Translations under genes and position numbers: made by a program
Source of the DNA: Myxococcales bacterium
Lineage (GTDB): Bacteria; Myxococcota_A; Polyangia; Polyangiales; Polyangiaceae
Reading direction: 5' to 3'
Assembly: GCA_947473045.1 (NCBI GenBank)
Contig: CANJCO010000017.1
Span: 1 to 64,000 of the forward strand
DNA length: 64,000 bases
Notes under the pieces: model-generated
What the model was told of the DNA's origin: nothing
The model's database searches: none
Seen by the model: the letters and a program-made list of their open reading frames with translations, nothing else
Shown: positions 25,541 to 34,048 of the stretch, one piece after another
Layout: the number at the start of each line of letters is the position of its first letter
Numbering within the stretch: the first letter of the stretch is position 1

Positions 25541-28015
25541 ATGTCATCACGCAACGAGGAGCAGAGCCGCCCCGGCGCCCGCAGTCTGCCCACACGCCAG
25601 TCAATCGTCGAGCTCATCGCCCAGGCGAGGCGGGCGCTTCACACCGCCGACATCGCCGCGCGCCTCTCGGTCCCCGACGGCAGCCGCGCCGCGCTCCTGC
25701 GCATGCTCGACGACATGGTCATGGGCGGCGTTCTGCTCGCCAACGCGGGCCAACATTTCGCGCTCGCTGCCCCCGAGGCCTACGTTCCCAAAAAGGGCCT
25801 GCCGCTGCGCACGCGTGAGGCACCAAAGGCCGCCCTGCGCGAGGCCCCCAGGGCCGCCGCGCGCCCCGATGACGCGCGGGCCGCCCGCGAGGGCTTCGTA
25901 TCGATTACGCCCAGAGGCGCTGGGTTCGTCGCGAGCCTCGGCGCCCCCGGCGACGACGTGTTCGTGCCGCGCGAGTCCATCGGCGGCGCCATGCACGGCG
26001 ACCGAGTCGAAGTCACCGTCATCGCGCGGGGCGCCCGAGGCCCCGAAGGCACCATCCTCAAGATCATCGAGCGCGGCACCAAGCGCGTAGCCGGCGTGCT
26101 GCGCAGGCGCGGCCGCAGCGCGTGGCTCGAGCCCGACGACACCCGCATCCGCGGCCCGATCATCCTCTCCGCCACGGTCGACACCACCGGCCCCGAGGGC
26201 AACAGCGGCGACGACGGCGACGCGGCCGTGGCCTCGATTTCGCGCTACCCGCTGCTGCCCGACGAAAACCCCGAGGGCGTGCTCGAGGCCGTGCTCGGCA
26301 GGCCCGGCGAGCTGTCGGTAGAAATCAAAAAGGTGCTCGTCACCGAGCAGATCGAGGAGCTTCACTCCGAAGCCGCGGTCGCCGAGGCCGAGGCGTACGG
26401 CCTCGAAGTGCCCGCCGAGATGCTCGTCGGTCGAGAAGACCTCACCCACCTCCCGCTGCCCACGATCGACCCCGAAGACGCGCGCGATCACGACGACGCC
26501 GTTTGGGTCGAGCGCACCAACGACGGCGGCTACACCGCGTGGATCGCGATCGCCGACGTAAGCTCGTACGTGCGTCCGGGCACCAAAATCGACGAAGAGT
26601 CCCTGGCGCGCGGGTGCAGCGTTTACCTGCCGAGCCGCGCCATCCCGATGCTGCCGCGTGCGCTGTCGTCGAACCTCTGCTCGCTTCTGCCCGACGTGAT
26701 TCGCCTGTGCCTGTGCGCCGAGGTCACCCTCGACGCGGGGGGCAACGTGCGGGGAGAGCGCCTGATTCGCGGCTTCATGAACAGCCGCGCCAAGCTCACC
26801 TACGGCGGCGTCGCGCGCGCGCTCGGCTACTCGGAGCTGCCCGAAAAGCAGGAGAAAGCCGAAGAGATGGTCGACGGCCTGAAGGTCGCCGCCGAGCTGT
26901 CACGCATGCTGCGAAGCAAGCGCATGAAGCGCGGCGCCATGGACTTCGAGCTGCCCGAAGCGAAGATCATTCTAAACGACGAAGGTCAGCCCATCGACGT
27001 CGAGCGCCGCGCCCAGGATGCCGGCGTGAAGAAGGCCTACCAGCTCATCGAAGAGCTCATGCTGCTCGCCAACGAGGTCGTCGCGCGATGGCTCGTGGCC
27101 AAAGAGTCGCCCACCGTGTTTCGCGTTCACCCGGCGCCCGATCAGAAGAAGCTCGAGAAGTTCATCGGGCTCTGCGGCGAGCTGTCGATTCAAGTCGACG
27201 CCGACATCGCGCTCGACGCGAAGAAGCTCTCGACGCTGCTCAAGAGCCTCGCCGATCACCCGAAGGCCGCTGTGCTCAACATGCTGCTTCTGCGGTCGAT
27301 GAAGCAGGCCGCCTACGACGTCACCAACCTCGGGCACTTCGGCCTCGCGTCGAAGGCCTACGTCCACTTCACGTCGCCGATCCGGCGCTATCCCGATCTC
27401 GTCGTGCACCGCGCGGTCCACGGCATCTTGAGCGGCCAGAAGATCGATCGATCCGAAGAGGCCAAGAAGACGCTCGCCGAGGCCGCGCTCACCGCGTCGA
27501 AAAACGAACGCCGCGCGATGGAGGTCGAGCGCGAAATCGGTGACCTCTACCGGGCCTATCTCATGCGCGACAAGGTGGGCGCGCGCTACGAAGGCACCGT
27601 CACGGGGCTCGCGGGCAGCGGCATTTACGTCGCGCTCGATTCGCCGTTCGTCGATGTCATGGTGAAGTTCGATGCGCTCGGCGGCAGCGGCTGGGAGCTC
27701 GACGATACCGGCCTGCGCGCCACGGGCAGCAACGGTCAGGAGGTCAAGCTGGGCGACCGGCTCCTCGTCGAAATCATCGACGTCGCGATTCTCCGCCGTA
27801 CGGTCTACGCGCGTCGCATCAGCGGCGGCGGCGACGACCCGGGACGCGGCAAGCGCAGTCGCGAGCGCGGCGCCGAGGGTCCCGCGAAGGGCGCTCCTGG
27901 CGCGAAGGCGGCCAAGCGCGACGTGCGCGCGAAGGTACGCAAAGTCGAGTCCCGCAAAGGCGGCGGCGGCAAGAGCGGCGGCAAGAGCAAGGGCGGGGGC
28001 AAGCGCAAGCGCTAG
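25541..28015 (+). CDS. rnr: Ribonuclease R (RNB-family 3'-5' exoribonuclease)
   Basis: 824 residues. An N-terminal winged-helix-like segment (HTADIAARLSV) and OB cold-shock domain precede the RNB catalytic core with the metal-binding Asp cluster TIDPEDARDHDDAV, then IAIADVSSYVRPGT, SVYLPSRAIPMLP and HFTSPIRRYPDLVVHR. An S1 RNA-binding domain (ARYEGTVTGLAGSGIYV) follows. The last ~65 residues are a Lys/Arg/Gly-rich tail, typical of RNase R and thought to help open structured RNA. The enzyme degrades rRNA, mRNA and structured RNA in the cytoplasm. Convergent with the DnaJ-like gene. Confidence 0.95.
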   Translation: MSSRNEEQSRPGARSLPTRQSIVELIAQARRALHTADIAARLSVPDGSRAALLRMLDDMVMGGVLLANAGQHFALAAPEAYVPKKGLPLRTREAPKAALREAPRAAARPDDARAAREGFVSITPRGAGFVASLGAPGDDVFVPRESIGGAMHGDRVEVTVIARGARGPEGTILKIIERGTKRVAGVLRRRGRSAWLEPDDTRIRGPIILSATVDTTGPEGNSGDDGDAAVASISRYPLLPDENPEGVLEAVLGRPGELSVEIKKVLVTEQIEELHSEAAVAEAEAYGLEVPAEMLVGREDLTHLPLPTIDPEDARDHDDAVWVERTNDGGYTAWIAIADVSSYVRPGTKIDEESLARGCSVYLPSRAIPMLPRALSSNLCSLLPDVIRLCLCAEVTLDAGGNVRGERLIRGFMNSRAKLTYGGVARALGYSELPEKQEKAEEMVDGLKVAAELSRMLRSKRMKRGAMDFELPEAKIILNDEGQPIDVERRAQDAGVKKAYQLIEELMLLANEVVARWLVAKESPTVFRVHPAPDQKKLEKFIGLCGELSIQVDADIALDAKKLSTLLKSLADHPKAAVLNMLLLRSMKQAAYDVTNLGHFGLASKAYVHFTSPIRRYPDLVVHRAVHGILSGQKIDRSEEAKKTLAEAALTASKNERRAMEVEREIGDLYRAYLMRDKVGARYEGTVTGLAGSGIYVALDSPFVDVMVKFDALGGSGWELDDTGLRATGSNGQEVKLGDRLLVEIIDVAILRRTVYARRISGGGDDPGRGKRSRERGAEGPAKGAPGAKAAKRDVRAKVRKVESRKGGGGKSGGKSKGGGKRKR

Positions 28016-28027
28016 CCCGGCTGCGGC

Positions 28028-28960
28028 TCAGAGCTTGAAGTCGGCGCGCGGATCGTCCTGTTCGAGCTGGTCGATGAGCGGGCCGGCCTCATCGCCGGTG
28101 GGCAGGTGCACGAGAAACTGCACGTAAAGGTCGCCCGGCTCGCGATCTTTGCGAGCGATGCCCTTGCCACGCAGACGCAGCCGCGTGCCGCTCTGCGTGC
28201 GCGGCGGCACCTTCACGGTCACCGATCCGTCGAGCGTTGGCACGTGAATTTTCGCGCCGTGATAGGCCTCTTTCAGGGTGATCGGCACGTCGAGCCGCAG
28301 GTCGTCGGCGTCGCGTTTGAGCCTCGGGTGCGGCTGCACGTGAAGCAGCAGGATGAGATCGCCGGTCATGCCGCCGGTTGGAGACGGCCCGCCCTGCCCT
28401 GCGATGCGCACGCGGTTGCCTTCTTCTGCGCCGGGCGGGATGCGCACCTTGATCGGCTCGCTGTCGGGACCGCGCGGCCGAAGCTCGAGCGTCGTGCCGC
28501 GTGCGGCCGCCATAAAGTCGATGGAGATCGCGCTCTCGAGGTCTGCGCCGCGCACGTCGGGCCTGCGCCTGCGCCCGCGGGAGGCTCGCCCGAAGAGATC
28601 GCCGAACACGTCGTTGACGTCGCCTCCACCGCCCTGCTCGCCGAACAGGTCTTCGATGCGCGGGCGCGAGCCGCTGGCGGCGCCGCCCTGCCGCGCGTAC
28701 TGGCGATAAGCGCGAGCGCGGGCGGGGTCGAAGCCGTCGCGCAGACCTTCTTCGCCGAACTCGTCGTAGAGCTTGCGCTTGCCGTCGTCGCTGAGAACTT
28801 CGTAGGCGTGATTGACGGCCTTGAAGCGCGCCTCGGCGGGCGCGTTTCCCGGATTGCGATCGGGATGGAGGTCTTTCGCCAGCTTGCGATAGGAGCGCTT
28901 GAGTACGGCAGCGTCGGCGTTCTTTGACACTCCGAGCGTCGCGTAGAGATCTTCGGCCAT
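28028..28960 (-). CDS. DnaJ/CbpA-type co-chaperone (no zinc finger)
   Basis: 310 residues from the ATG at 28960. A J-domain comes first (MAEDLYATLGV, with the HPD motif in DLHPDRNPG), then a Gly-rich region (GEQGGGGDVNDVFGDLF) and two DnaJ C-terminal beta-domains (IPPGAEEGNRVRIAGQG; DVPITLKEAYHGAKIHVPTLDG; PRTQSGTRLRLRGKG). The CxxCxGxG zinc repeats of DnaJ are absent, so it is CbpA-like (class B). It stimulates DnaK ATPase and delivers substrates. An upstream extension to 29038 has no conserved sequence. Confidence 0.92.
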   Translation of the reverse strand: MAEDLYATLGVSKNADAAVLKRSYRKLAKDLHPDRNPGNAPAEARFKAVNHAYEVLSDDGKRKLYDEFGEEGLRDGFDPARARAYRQYARQGGAASGSRPRIEDLFGEQGGGGDVNDVFGDLFGRASRGRRRRPDVRGADLESAISIDFMAAARGTTLELRPRGPDSEPIKVRIPPGAEEGNRVRIAGQGGPSPTGGMTGDLILLLHVQPHPRLKRDADDLRLDVPITLKEAYHGAKIHVPTLDGSVTVKVPPRTQSGTRLRLRGKGIARKDREPGDLYVQFLVHLPTGDEAGPLIDQLEQDDPRADFKL

Positions 28961-29015
28961 GACGGCGGCAAGGTAAGGCGGCCCAGCCTCGGGAGCAACG
29001 GGGGCGCGGGCGCGC

Positions 29016-29585
29016 TCAGTCGGTCGCGAGCACCGCAAACAGTGCGTGATCGAGCCACCGCCCGCTCACTCGCTCCGCGTGGCGCGCGACCCCTTCGAAG
29101 CGGTAGCCGAGGCGGCGCAGCACCGCGAGCGACGCGTGGTTGTCGGTCGCCACCGCGACGCGCACGCGGTGCGCTTTCACGCTCGAAAAGGCCCAGGCGA
29201 CGCAGGCACGCGCCGCCTCGGTCATGATGCCCTTGCCGCTGGCATCGGTGCGGAGCCAGTAGCCGAGCTCGCAGCTCTGATGCATGTGAGACAAGGCCTC
29301 GAGTCCCACGACGCCCAAAAATCGCCGCGTCGCGCGGTCGCGAATGGCGAAGCGAAGCGCCCGACCCGCGTCCCAGTCCATCGTGCTGGCCTCGGCGTAG
29401 CGGTAGCTCGCGGCCTGATCGACGTTGTAGGCCACCCACGCGAGCCAGGGCTCGAGCTGCGCGCGCGAGGAATCAACGCCAAACCACAGGTCGTGCGCAT
29501 CACGCACGTCGATCGGCGTAAGCTGCAGACGCTGCGTCTCAAGCGCGTGATGCCTCAACTCGATGCGCGAAGGGATGGCGAGCAT
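29016..29585 (-). CDS. GNAT-family N-acetyltransferase (RimJ/RimL type)
   Basis: 189 residues matching the RimJ/RimL group: TQRLQLTPIDVRDAHDLW at the start, GVVGLEALSHMHQSCELGYWLRTDASGKGIMTEA (motif A, acetyl-CoA binding, read in parts) and VAVATDNHASLAVLRRLGYRFEG (motif B, with the Asn and Leu-Gly-Tyr-Arg of the family). Members acetylate N-termini of ribosomal proteins or small amines; the substrate is not evident. It lies 55 bp upstream of the DnaJ-like gene on the same strand. Confidence 0.9.
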   Translation of the reverse strand: MLAIPSRIELRHHALETQRLQLTPIDVRDAHDLWFGVDSSRAQLEPWLAWVAYNVDQAASYRYAEASTMDWDAGRALRFAIRDRATRRFLGVVGLEALSHMHQSCELGYWLRTDASGKGIMTEAARACVAWAFSSVKAHRVRVAVATDNHASLAVLRRLGYRFEGVARHAERVSGRWLDHALFAVLATD

Positions 29586-29643
29586 GGTAGGCCGCCGCCC
29601 AGCATAGACCTTCGGTGCGCGACCCGCCGCAACGAAGGTGACG

Positions 29644-30012
29644 TCAGCGCGCCTTGCGGGCGGGTGCGGCGTCGGGGTAGGCCGCCACGAGCGACTTCGA
29701 CGGACGCTCGACGCCCTCGAGCGGGCTCGTCACGAGGTCGCGACCCTCGCTTGAAAAGAAGAGCGCCTCGCCGGTGCGCGGCTCACCCGGGTTGGGAACG
29801 ATCGCGCCGTTGAGGTAGAATTTGATTCCGCCGTGTACGCGCCGGCGGAGCGCAAGGTGCCCGTGCAGAAACTCGCCGCTGCGGCGATCGCGGACGGCGA
29901 CGCAGTAGCCATCGCGGAAGTGATACTCGGTGTTCTTGGTGACGTAGACGCGATGCCGCCGGCGGTCGTCGCTGCCTTCGAACGCTTTCGCTGTGCTCTG
30001 TTCGTCGCTCAT
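29644..30012 (-). CDS. Conserved hypothetical protein
   Basis: A soluble product of 122 residues from the ATG at 30012 (an ATG at 30033 would add seven). The body has a beta-strand pattern with many basic residues (RRHRVYVTKNTEYHFRDGYCVAV, GIKFYLNGAIVPNP, GEALFFSSEGRDLVTSPLEGVERP). I do not recognise a family. It sits between the LolA-like and acetyltransferase genes on the same strand. No signal peptide or membrane segment. Confidence 0.6.
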   Translation of the reverse strand: MSDEQSTAKAFEGSDDRRRHRVYVTKNTEYHFRDGYCVAVRDRRSGEFLHGHLALRRRVHGGIKFYLNGAIVPNPGEPRTGEALFFSSEGRDLVTSPLEGVERPSKSLVAAYPDAAPARKAR

Positions 30013-30074
30013 GGTCGCTGACTCCGTAGCCATCGACCATGCATCGCGGGCCGCGAACGGGCCAAATTTCCCGC

Positions 30075-30701
30075 TCAGTCGGGCAGGCGCATCGCCGCGG
30101 GATCGACGGCGGCGTCCTTCGCCAGCTCACCAAAAACGATGTCGGTGCGGTCGCGCGGGCTCTCGACGAGCGTGACCCGCCGCGGTCGCACCAGATCGGC
30201 GTCGAGGGCGAGCACGACCTTGGCAAAGTGCGCGCTCGCGGTCTTCGGGCGGGCCTCGAAGGTGACCCCGCCCCCCTCGCCGGCGACCTCCACGAGCTCG
30301 TAGCGGTCGCGCAGGGTGCGTGGGTCACCGCTGAGCCACGCGCGCAGCTCGTCGAGGTCGCGGGAGAGCTTCTGCGTGGCCGGCAGCCTCCCGTGCGATT
30401 GCGGGCCCCGGTAGGCGAGCCCTTCGGGAGCGATCCAGTAAGTGACTTGCTCTTCGGTGACATCCCAGCGCAGGCGGTCGGGTCGCACGAGCGTCAGCCT
30501 GCCGGTGGAGCGAATCTTCGTGGCGAGCAGGCCGATCGTGCGCTCCTGCGTGAACGGGCCGCTGAGCGTCTTCATCGACGCGCGCGCGCCGGCGATGGCC
30601 GTCAGGCGATCGAGCAGGGGATCGGCGTGGGCCCGTCCGGCCGCCACCGCGAGCGCACCGAACGCGCCGCCCGCAAGCACGCAACGCCTGGAGATCTTCA
30701 T
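30075..30701 (-). CDS. LolA-like outer membrane lipoprotein carrier protein
   Basis: 208 residues with a signal peptide of twin-arginine look (SRRCVLAGGAFGALAVAAG). The mature part has the LolA order: a helix with MKTLSGPFTQERT, then antiparallel strands STGRLTLVRPDRLRWDV, YWIAPEGLAYRGPQ, and EVAGEGGGVTFEARPK. LolA ferries lipoproteins across the periplasm; LolA-like members also occur in lipid or polyene export clusters. The start overlaps the C45-family gene by ATGA, which with the glycosyltransferase makes a three-gene cassette. Confidence 0.82.
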   Translation of the reverse strand: MKISRRCVLAGGAFGALAVAAGRAHADPLLDRLTAIAGARASMKTLSGPFTQERTIGLLATKIRSTGRLTLVRPDRLRWDVTEEQVTYWIAPEGLAYRGPQSHGRLPATQKLSRDLDELRAWLSGDPRTLRDRYELVEVAGEGGGVTFEARPKTASAHFAKVVLALDADLVRPRRVTLVESPRDRTDIVFGELAKDAAVDPAAMRLPD

Positions 30702-32152
30702 GGCCGGTCGCCCCCTGTGCGAGCCGCGCCGGCCTTGGCGCGCCCCTGCGCGTAGCGACCGTCCGACAAGATCGGATCGGCCGCGATTTCAGCCGCATTT
30801 CCGTCGCGCGCGGGATCGTGGCCGGGCGCGAAGACGGTCTTGAGATCGAACCGCACGAATCCGCCCGACAGGTGGGGACCCCGGCTCACCCAAAGCACGC
30901 GGTCGGTCGTGTCGGCCACCACGCCGTGGGTCGCGATCAACGCGTCGATGCTGCGCCTGTCGCCCAGCGCGCACGCCTCGCCGCCCGCGCAGGCGTGGTC
31001 GCGAAGCATGGCCACTGCGCGCTCGGGATCGGCCGTCATCGCCTCGGTCGACGCGAGCAGCTCATCGAGGCGGGCGCGCCGCGCCAGCGTCGTGGTGCCC
31101 GCGCGAACGGCCTGATTTTTCGGGTCGGATGCGAGCGGACCCTCGAAGTGATTGGTCACGCCGACGCGGTCGCGATCGGCAAACGACTCGCGCACGAACG
31201 CCGGCTCCCCGGCCGCGCGCTCGACCACGGCGAATCGCCCGGCGGCGTCTGCGACGAACACGAGGTGCGAGACCATGACCTCCTGCCCGCGAAGAATCGC
31301 GACGGCCTCGGTCGTTGTGCGCGCCCGCTGCAACGCCTCGCGCAGGCTGAACACGACGGGCACGCCGGTGGTGCGGGGCTCCCGCGCGCGCGCGCCGTTG
31401 ACGAGCACCAGGACGCCTTCGGCGTTCATCCCGGTGAGCACGCCGGTCATGCCGGGCCACGACACGCTGGCGTACGGAATGGCGCCGTCTTCGCGCACGA
31501 AAAAGACGGCTTTGTCGGTGTCGAACACGTCGCCCGCCTCAAAGTCGAACGCGCGGCCGACCAGCACGTGACCGTCTGCCGTCACGCTCGCCCCAAGCCC
31601 GAAGGCCGAGCAGCCGATGAGCGGCGAGTGCTCGAAGCTGAGCGCGATGTCGTAGACGGCGTGGAGAAAGACGAGCCGCTGATAGCTCGCCATCTCGGAC
31701 GCGAACGGGTCGGGCTGCAAGCCAAGCGCCTCGGCGGCGAGCTCGCGACGGCGATCGCCCGCGACGGCCTGATCGACGTGGCGGTAGCGCACGCGGCTCA
31801 CGTCCATCATGAGCGCGCGCGCGGGCGACAGCGGCACGAAATGCGAAAAGGTCTGCCAGAGCTGCCCTTCGTTTTCGATCATGTGATCGCGAAGCAGCTT
31901 CGCGTGCGCAAAACCCAGCATTTCGGGCGTGCCTTGCAGGTACACCTCGCGCACCCCTCCCCATAGACGCGTGTACGACGCACCGTCTCTGCGAAGCGGA
32001 GCCGCCATGTCGACAGCCGCCCCGACGGGCGCCGCGATCACCGGCGGGACCATCGTGGTCGACGCGCGGACGCCCCGGTGCGCGAGCCAGATCGACGCCG
32101 CCGCGGCCGCGAGCCAGGCGAATTTATTTCTGTGGCGCGACGCAAAGCTCAT
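30698..32152 (-). CDS. C45-family autoproteolytic acyltransferase/hydrolase
   Basis: 484 residues with an N-terminal hydrophobic anchor (FAWLAAAAASIWLAH). The core matches acyl-CoA:6-aminopenicillanate acyltransferase-like Ntn hydrolases: a conserved FAHAKLLRDHM region, then IGCSAFGLG, where C181 would become the N-terminal nucleophile after self-cleavage, GRAFDFEAGDVF, GMTGVLTGMNAEGV and VGVTNHFEG. Family members cleave or transfer acyl groups on amides. The neighbouring LolA-like protein and glycosyltransferase suggest work on an acylated glycolipid or lipoprotein (inference). It overlaps both neighbours by 4 bp. Confidence 0.85.
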   Translation of the reverse strand: MSFASRHRNKFAWLAAAAASIWLAHRGVRASTTMVPPVIAAPVGAAVDMAAPLRRDGASYTRLWGGVREVYLQGTPEMLGFAHAKLLRDHMIENEGQLWQTFSHFVPLSPARALMMDVSRVRYRHVDQAVAGDRRRELAAEALGLQPDPFASEMASYQRLVFLHAVYDIALSFEHSPLIGCSAFGLGASVTADGHVLVGRAFDFEAGDVFDTDKAVFFVREDGAIPYASVSWPGMTGVLTGMNAEGVLVLVNGARAREPRTTGVPVVFSLREALQRARTTTEAVAILRGQEVMVSHLVFVADAAGRFAVVERAAGEPAFVRESFADRDRVGVTNHFEGPLASDPKNQAVRAGTTTLARRARLDELLASTEAMTADPERAVAMLRDHACAGGEACALGDRRSIDALIATHGVVADTTDRVLWVSRGPHLSGGFVRFDLKTVFAPGHDPARDGNAAEIAADPILSDGRYAQGRAKAGAARTGGDRP

Positions 32153-32874
32153 GGAGCAGACCGTTGGACGTGCGCCGCGGCCTTTCGACGCAGCACATGC
32201 ACGTCGGCGAGCGTGCGCAGCACCGCGCCGATGATGCGCGCCGGATCGCGCACCTTGTCGAAGTGGGTGACGCGCAGGTGCTCCGGCGGATAGTAAACGC
32301 GGACCGGCACTTCGACGACCGGCAGGCCGGCGGCGAGGGCCCGCAAGATGATCTCAGCCTCGAACGCGTAGCCTCGCGCGCGCCCCGCAAGCGCGAGCGT
32401 CGCGGCCACCGGATAGCGGCGCAAACCGCACTGGGTGTCCCGGAGCGTGCGCGCCGAAAAGCGCGACAGAAAGTAGTTCGAGATGCCGTTCGAGAGCTGA
32501 TTTTTGCGGGGTGCGCCCGCTGCTGCGAGATCGCGCACGCCAAGAACGAGCGCGCCCGGATCGTCGGATCCGCCGAGAACGACCGCCGCCTCGTCAGGAG
32601 GGTGCTGCCCATCGGCGTCGACCGTCACCGCGGCGTCGAAGCCGTCGCGCAGCGCGCGCCGAAGGCCGGTACGAAGCGCGGCGCCCTTGCCCTGATTGGG
32701 ACCGTGCGCGATCACGGTCGAGCCCGCGCGCCTCGCGCACTCGGCCGTGGCGTCGTCGGAGCCGTCGTCGACGACGAAAATGGCGACGCCGGGCAGCGCG
32801 CGCGCGACGCCTGCGACGACCTCACCGACGGTCGCCTCGGCCTGATATGCGGGGATAATGATGCACGTTCGCAT
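32149..32874 (-). CDS. Family 2 glycosyltransferase (DPM1-like)
   Basis: 241 residues from the ATG at 32874. The GT-A fold is clear: CIIIPAYQAEATVGEVV, IFVVDDGSDDATAE, GPNQGKGAALRTGL and the metal-binding VTVDADGQHPPDE. The pattern is that of polyprenyl-phosphate mannose/glucose synthases or lipid-linked sugar transferases. There are no membrane helices, so it is cytoplasmic or peripheral. It is the first gene of a tightly overlapping three-gene unit with the C45 acyltransferase and the LolA-like protein. Divergent from ybeY. Confidence 0.88.
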   Translation of the reverse strand: MRTCIIIPAYQAEATVGEVVAGVARALPGVAIFVVDDGSDDATAECARRAGSTVIAHGPNQGKGAALRTGLRRALRDGFDAAVTVDADGQHPPDEAAVVLGGSDDPGALVLGVRDLAAAGAPRKNQLSNGISNYFLSRFSARTLRDTQCGLRRYPVAATLALAGRARGYAFEAEIILRALAAGLPVVEVPVRVYYPPEHLRVTHFDKVRDPARIIGAVLRTLADVHVLRRKAAAHVQRSAP

Positions 32875-32934
32875 GGCGGCACGAATTGACCGGGAGCCCA
32901 ATCGACCTGTACCACGGCGCGCGGAGGTTCTGAC

Positions 32935-33435
32935 ATGACGGTTCGACTGGTGATCGAGCACGGCCCCTACCGCGGCGTAAGCGCGCGGGAAGTGGAGCGC
33001 CGGGCGCGCGCAATGATGCGCTCAATCAAACGCGCTAACGACGAGCTTTCAATTCTCATAACAGACGACAATCATATTCATGAGTTGAACCGCGAGTATC
33101 GAAAGAAAGATCGCCCCACCGACGTGCTCGCTTTCGCGATGAGCGAGGGTGAGTTTGGCGGCCTTTCTTCCGGCCTTCTGGGCGATGTCATCATCAGCGC
33201 GCCCACGGCCGCGAAGCAGGCTGCGGAGAGGAGCGCGACCCTGCTCGACGAGGTGACGATGCTCCTGGCGCACGGCCTGCTGCACCTGCTCGGTTGGGAT
33301 CACGAGACGCCCGCGAAGGATCGCGCCATGCGGGCCGAGACCGAACGCCTGTGCGCGGCCTGTGCGCGACCGGGCGCAGATGCGGCGCCCCCCAATGGAC
33401 GTTCCAAGCCTGCGCGAATGCGCACAAAGAGCTGA
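32935..33435 (+). CDS. ybeY: Endoribonuclease YbeY (rRNA maturation)
   Basis: 166 residues. The metal-binding signature HGLLHLLGWDH is intact (three His), preceded by the conserved ELNREYRKKDRPTDVLAFAM and LLGDVIIS segments. YbeY acts in 16S rRNA 3'-end maturation and ribosome quality control. A ~35-residue polar tail extends beyond the usual end. The usual neighbours phoH and corC are not here. Confidence 0.94.
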   Translation: MTVRLVIEHGPYRGVSAREVERRARAMMRSIKRANDELSILITDDNHIHELNREYRKKDRPTDVLAFAMSEGEFGGLSSGLLGDVIISAPTAAKQAAERSATLLDEVTMLLAHGLLHLLGWDHETPAKDRAMRAETERLCAACARPGADAAPPNGRSKPARMRTKS

Positions 33436-33706
33436 CTCAAAGAGAGAGAGCAAATGCCCATACCCTCGATAACAGGGGCCTTTGGTGCCCTCGAATCGGT
33501 CCGTATGCCTTGAATTCAGGGCGATTGTCAGCGCGCCGCGTGAAAAACACGTCATTTTCCGCTTGCACCCCATGGAAGCGCGGTGATACCGATGGAATTT
33601 GAGGGTCCCACTCGGGGGGAAGGCTGCTTCCCGGGTGCGAGCGTTCTGCGAACGCTCGTCGCTTAGGTCGGTTGACTGACGTGGGTTTCCTGATTTCATC
33701 AATCTG
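33436..33706. other. Intergenic region upstream of the HU-like gene
   Basis: About 270 bp, noticeably less GC-rich than its surroundings. It holds a 9-bp perfect hairpin (33638-33658) and presumably the promoter of the highly expressed HU-like gene, though no clear -35/-10 pair could be assigned. No gene is seen in it. Confidence 0.5.
33638..33658. promoter_or_regulatory. Perfect palindrome in the leader of the HU-like gene
   Basis: CGAGCGTTC and GAACGCTCG are separated by TGC: a 9-bp perfect stem with a 3-base loop, 60 bp before the HU start. No T-tract follows, so it is more likely a regulator site or a stabilising mRNA leader hairpin than a terminator. Confidence 0.5.
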
Positions 33707-33712
33707 AGGAGG
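33707..33712 (+). promoter_or_regulatory. Shine-Dalgarno AGGAGG deciding the HU start
   Basis: Perfect AGGAGG, six bases before the ATG at 33719. An in-frame ATG at 33713 directly abuts it and cannot be used, so 33719 is the start. Confidence 0.85.
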
Positions 33713-33718
33713 ATGCAT

Positions 33719-34033
33719 ATGTCCGCAAAGAAGCGTTTGACGAAGGCTCAAGTGGTCGCGGAGATCGCGGAGCACGCTGAGCTCGACAAGAAGAGCGTAA
33801 ACCGTGTGTTTGATTCGCTCACCGAGCTGATCAAGAAGCAGCTCGGTAGCCGTGGTCCCGAAGAATTCGTGATCCCCGGTCTGCTCAAGCTCAAGGTCCG
33901 CAAGACCAAGCCCGTGCCCGCCGGCCCGCGCTACAATCCGTTCACCAAGGCGATGGAAAACCGCCCGGCGAAGCCCGCGCAGAAGAAGATCCGCGCGACC
34001 GCTCTCAAGGCCCTGAAAGACCTCATTCAGTAA
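33719..34033 (+). CDS. HU-like histone-like DNA-binding protein
   Basis: 104 residues in the HU/IHF fold: helical N-terminus (LTKAQVVAEIAEHAELDKKSVNRVFDSL in two helices), LGSRGPEEFVIPGLLKLKVRKTK for the saddle and arm base, and a C-terminal helix (ATALKALKDLI). The DNA-wrapping arm reads PRYNPFTKAMENRPAKPAQKK, so the Asn-Pro that kinks DNA is kept, but the usual PARxGRNPxTGE wording is altered and Lys-rich. The strong ribosome binding site fits an abundant nucleoid protein. A terminator hairpin follows 23 bases after the stop. Confidence 0.9.
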   Translation: MSAKKRLTKAQVVAEIAEHAELDKKSVNRVFDSLTELIKKQLGSRGPEEFVIPGLLKLKVRKTKPVPAGPRYNPFTKAMENRPAKPAQKKIRATALKALKDLIQ

Positions 34034-34048
34034 GCTGGCGACCCTTCG

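Noticed and set aside
33563-33590. Possible sigma-70 promoter (TTGCAC ... GATACC) before the HU-like gene
   Set aside because: Only three of six bases match in each hexamer; too weak to annotate.
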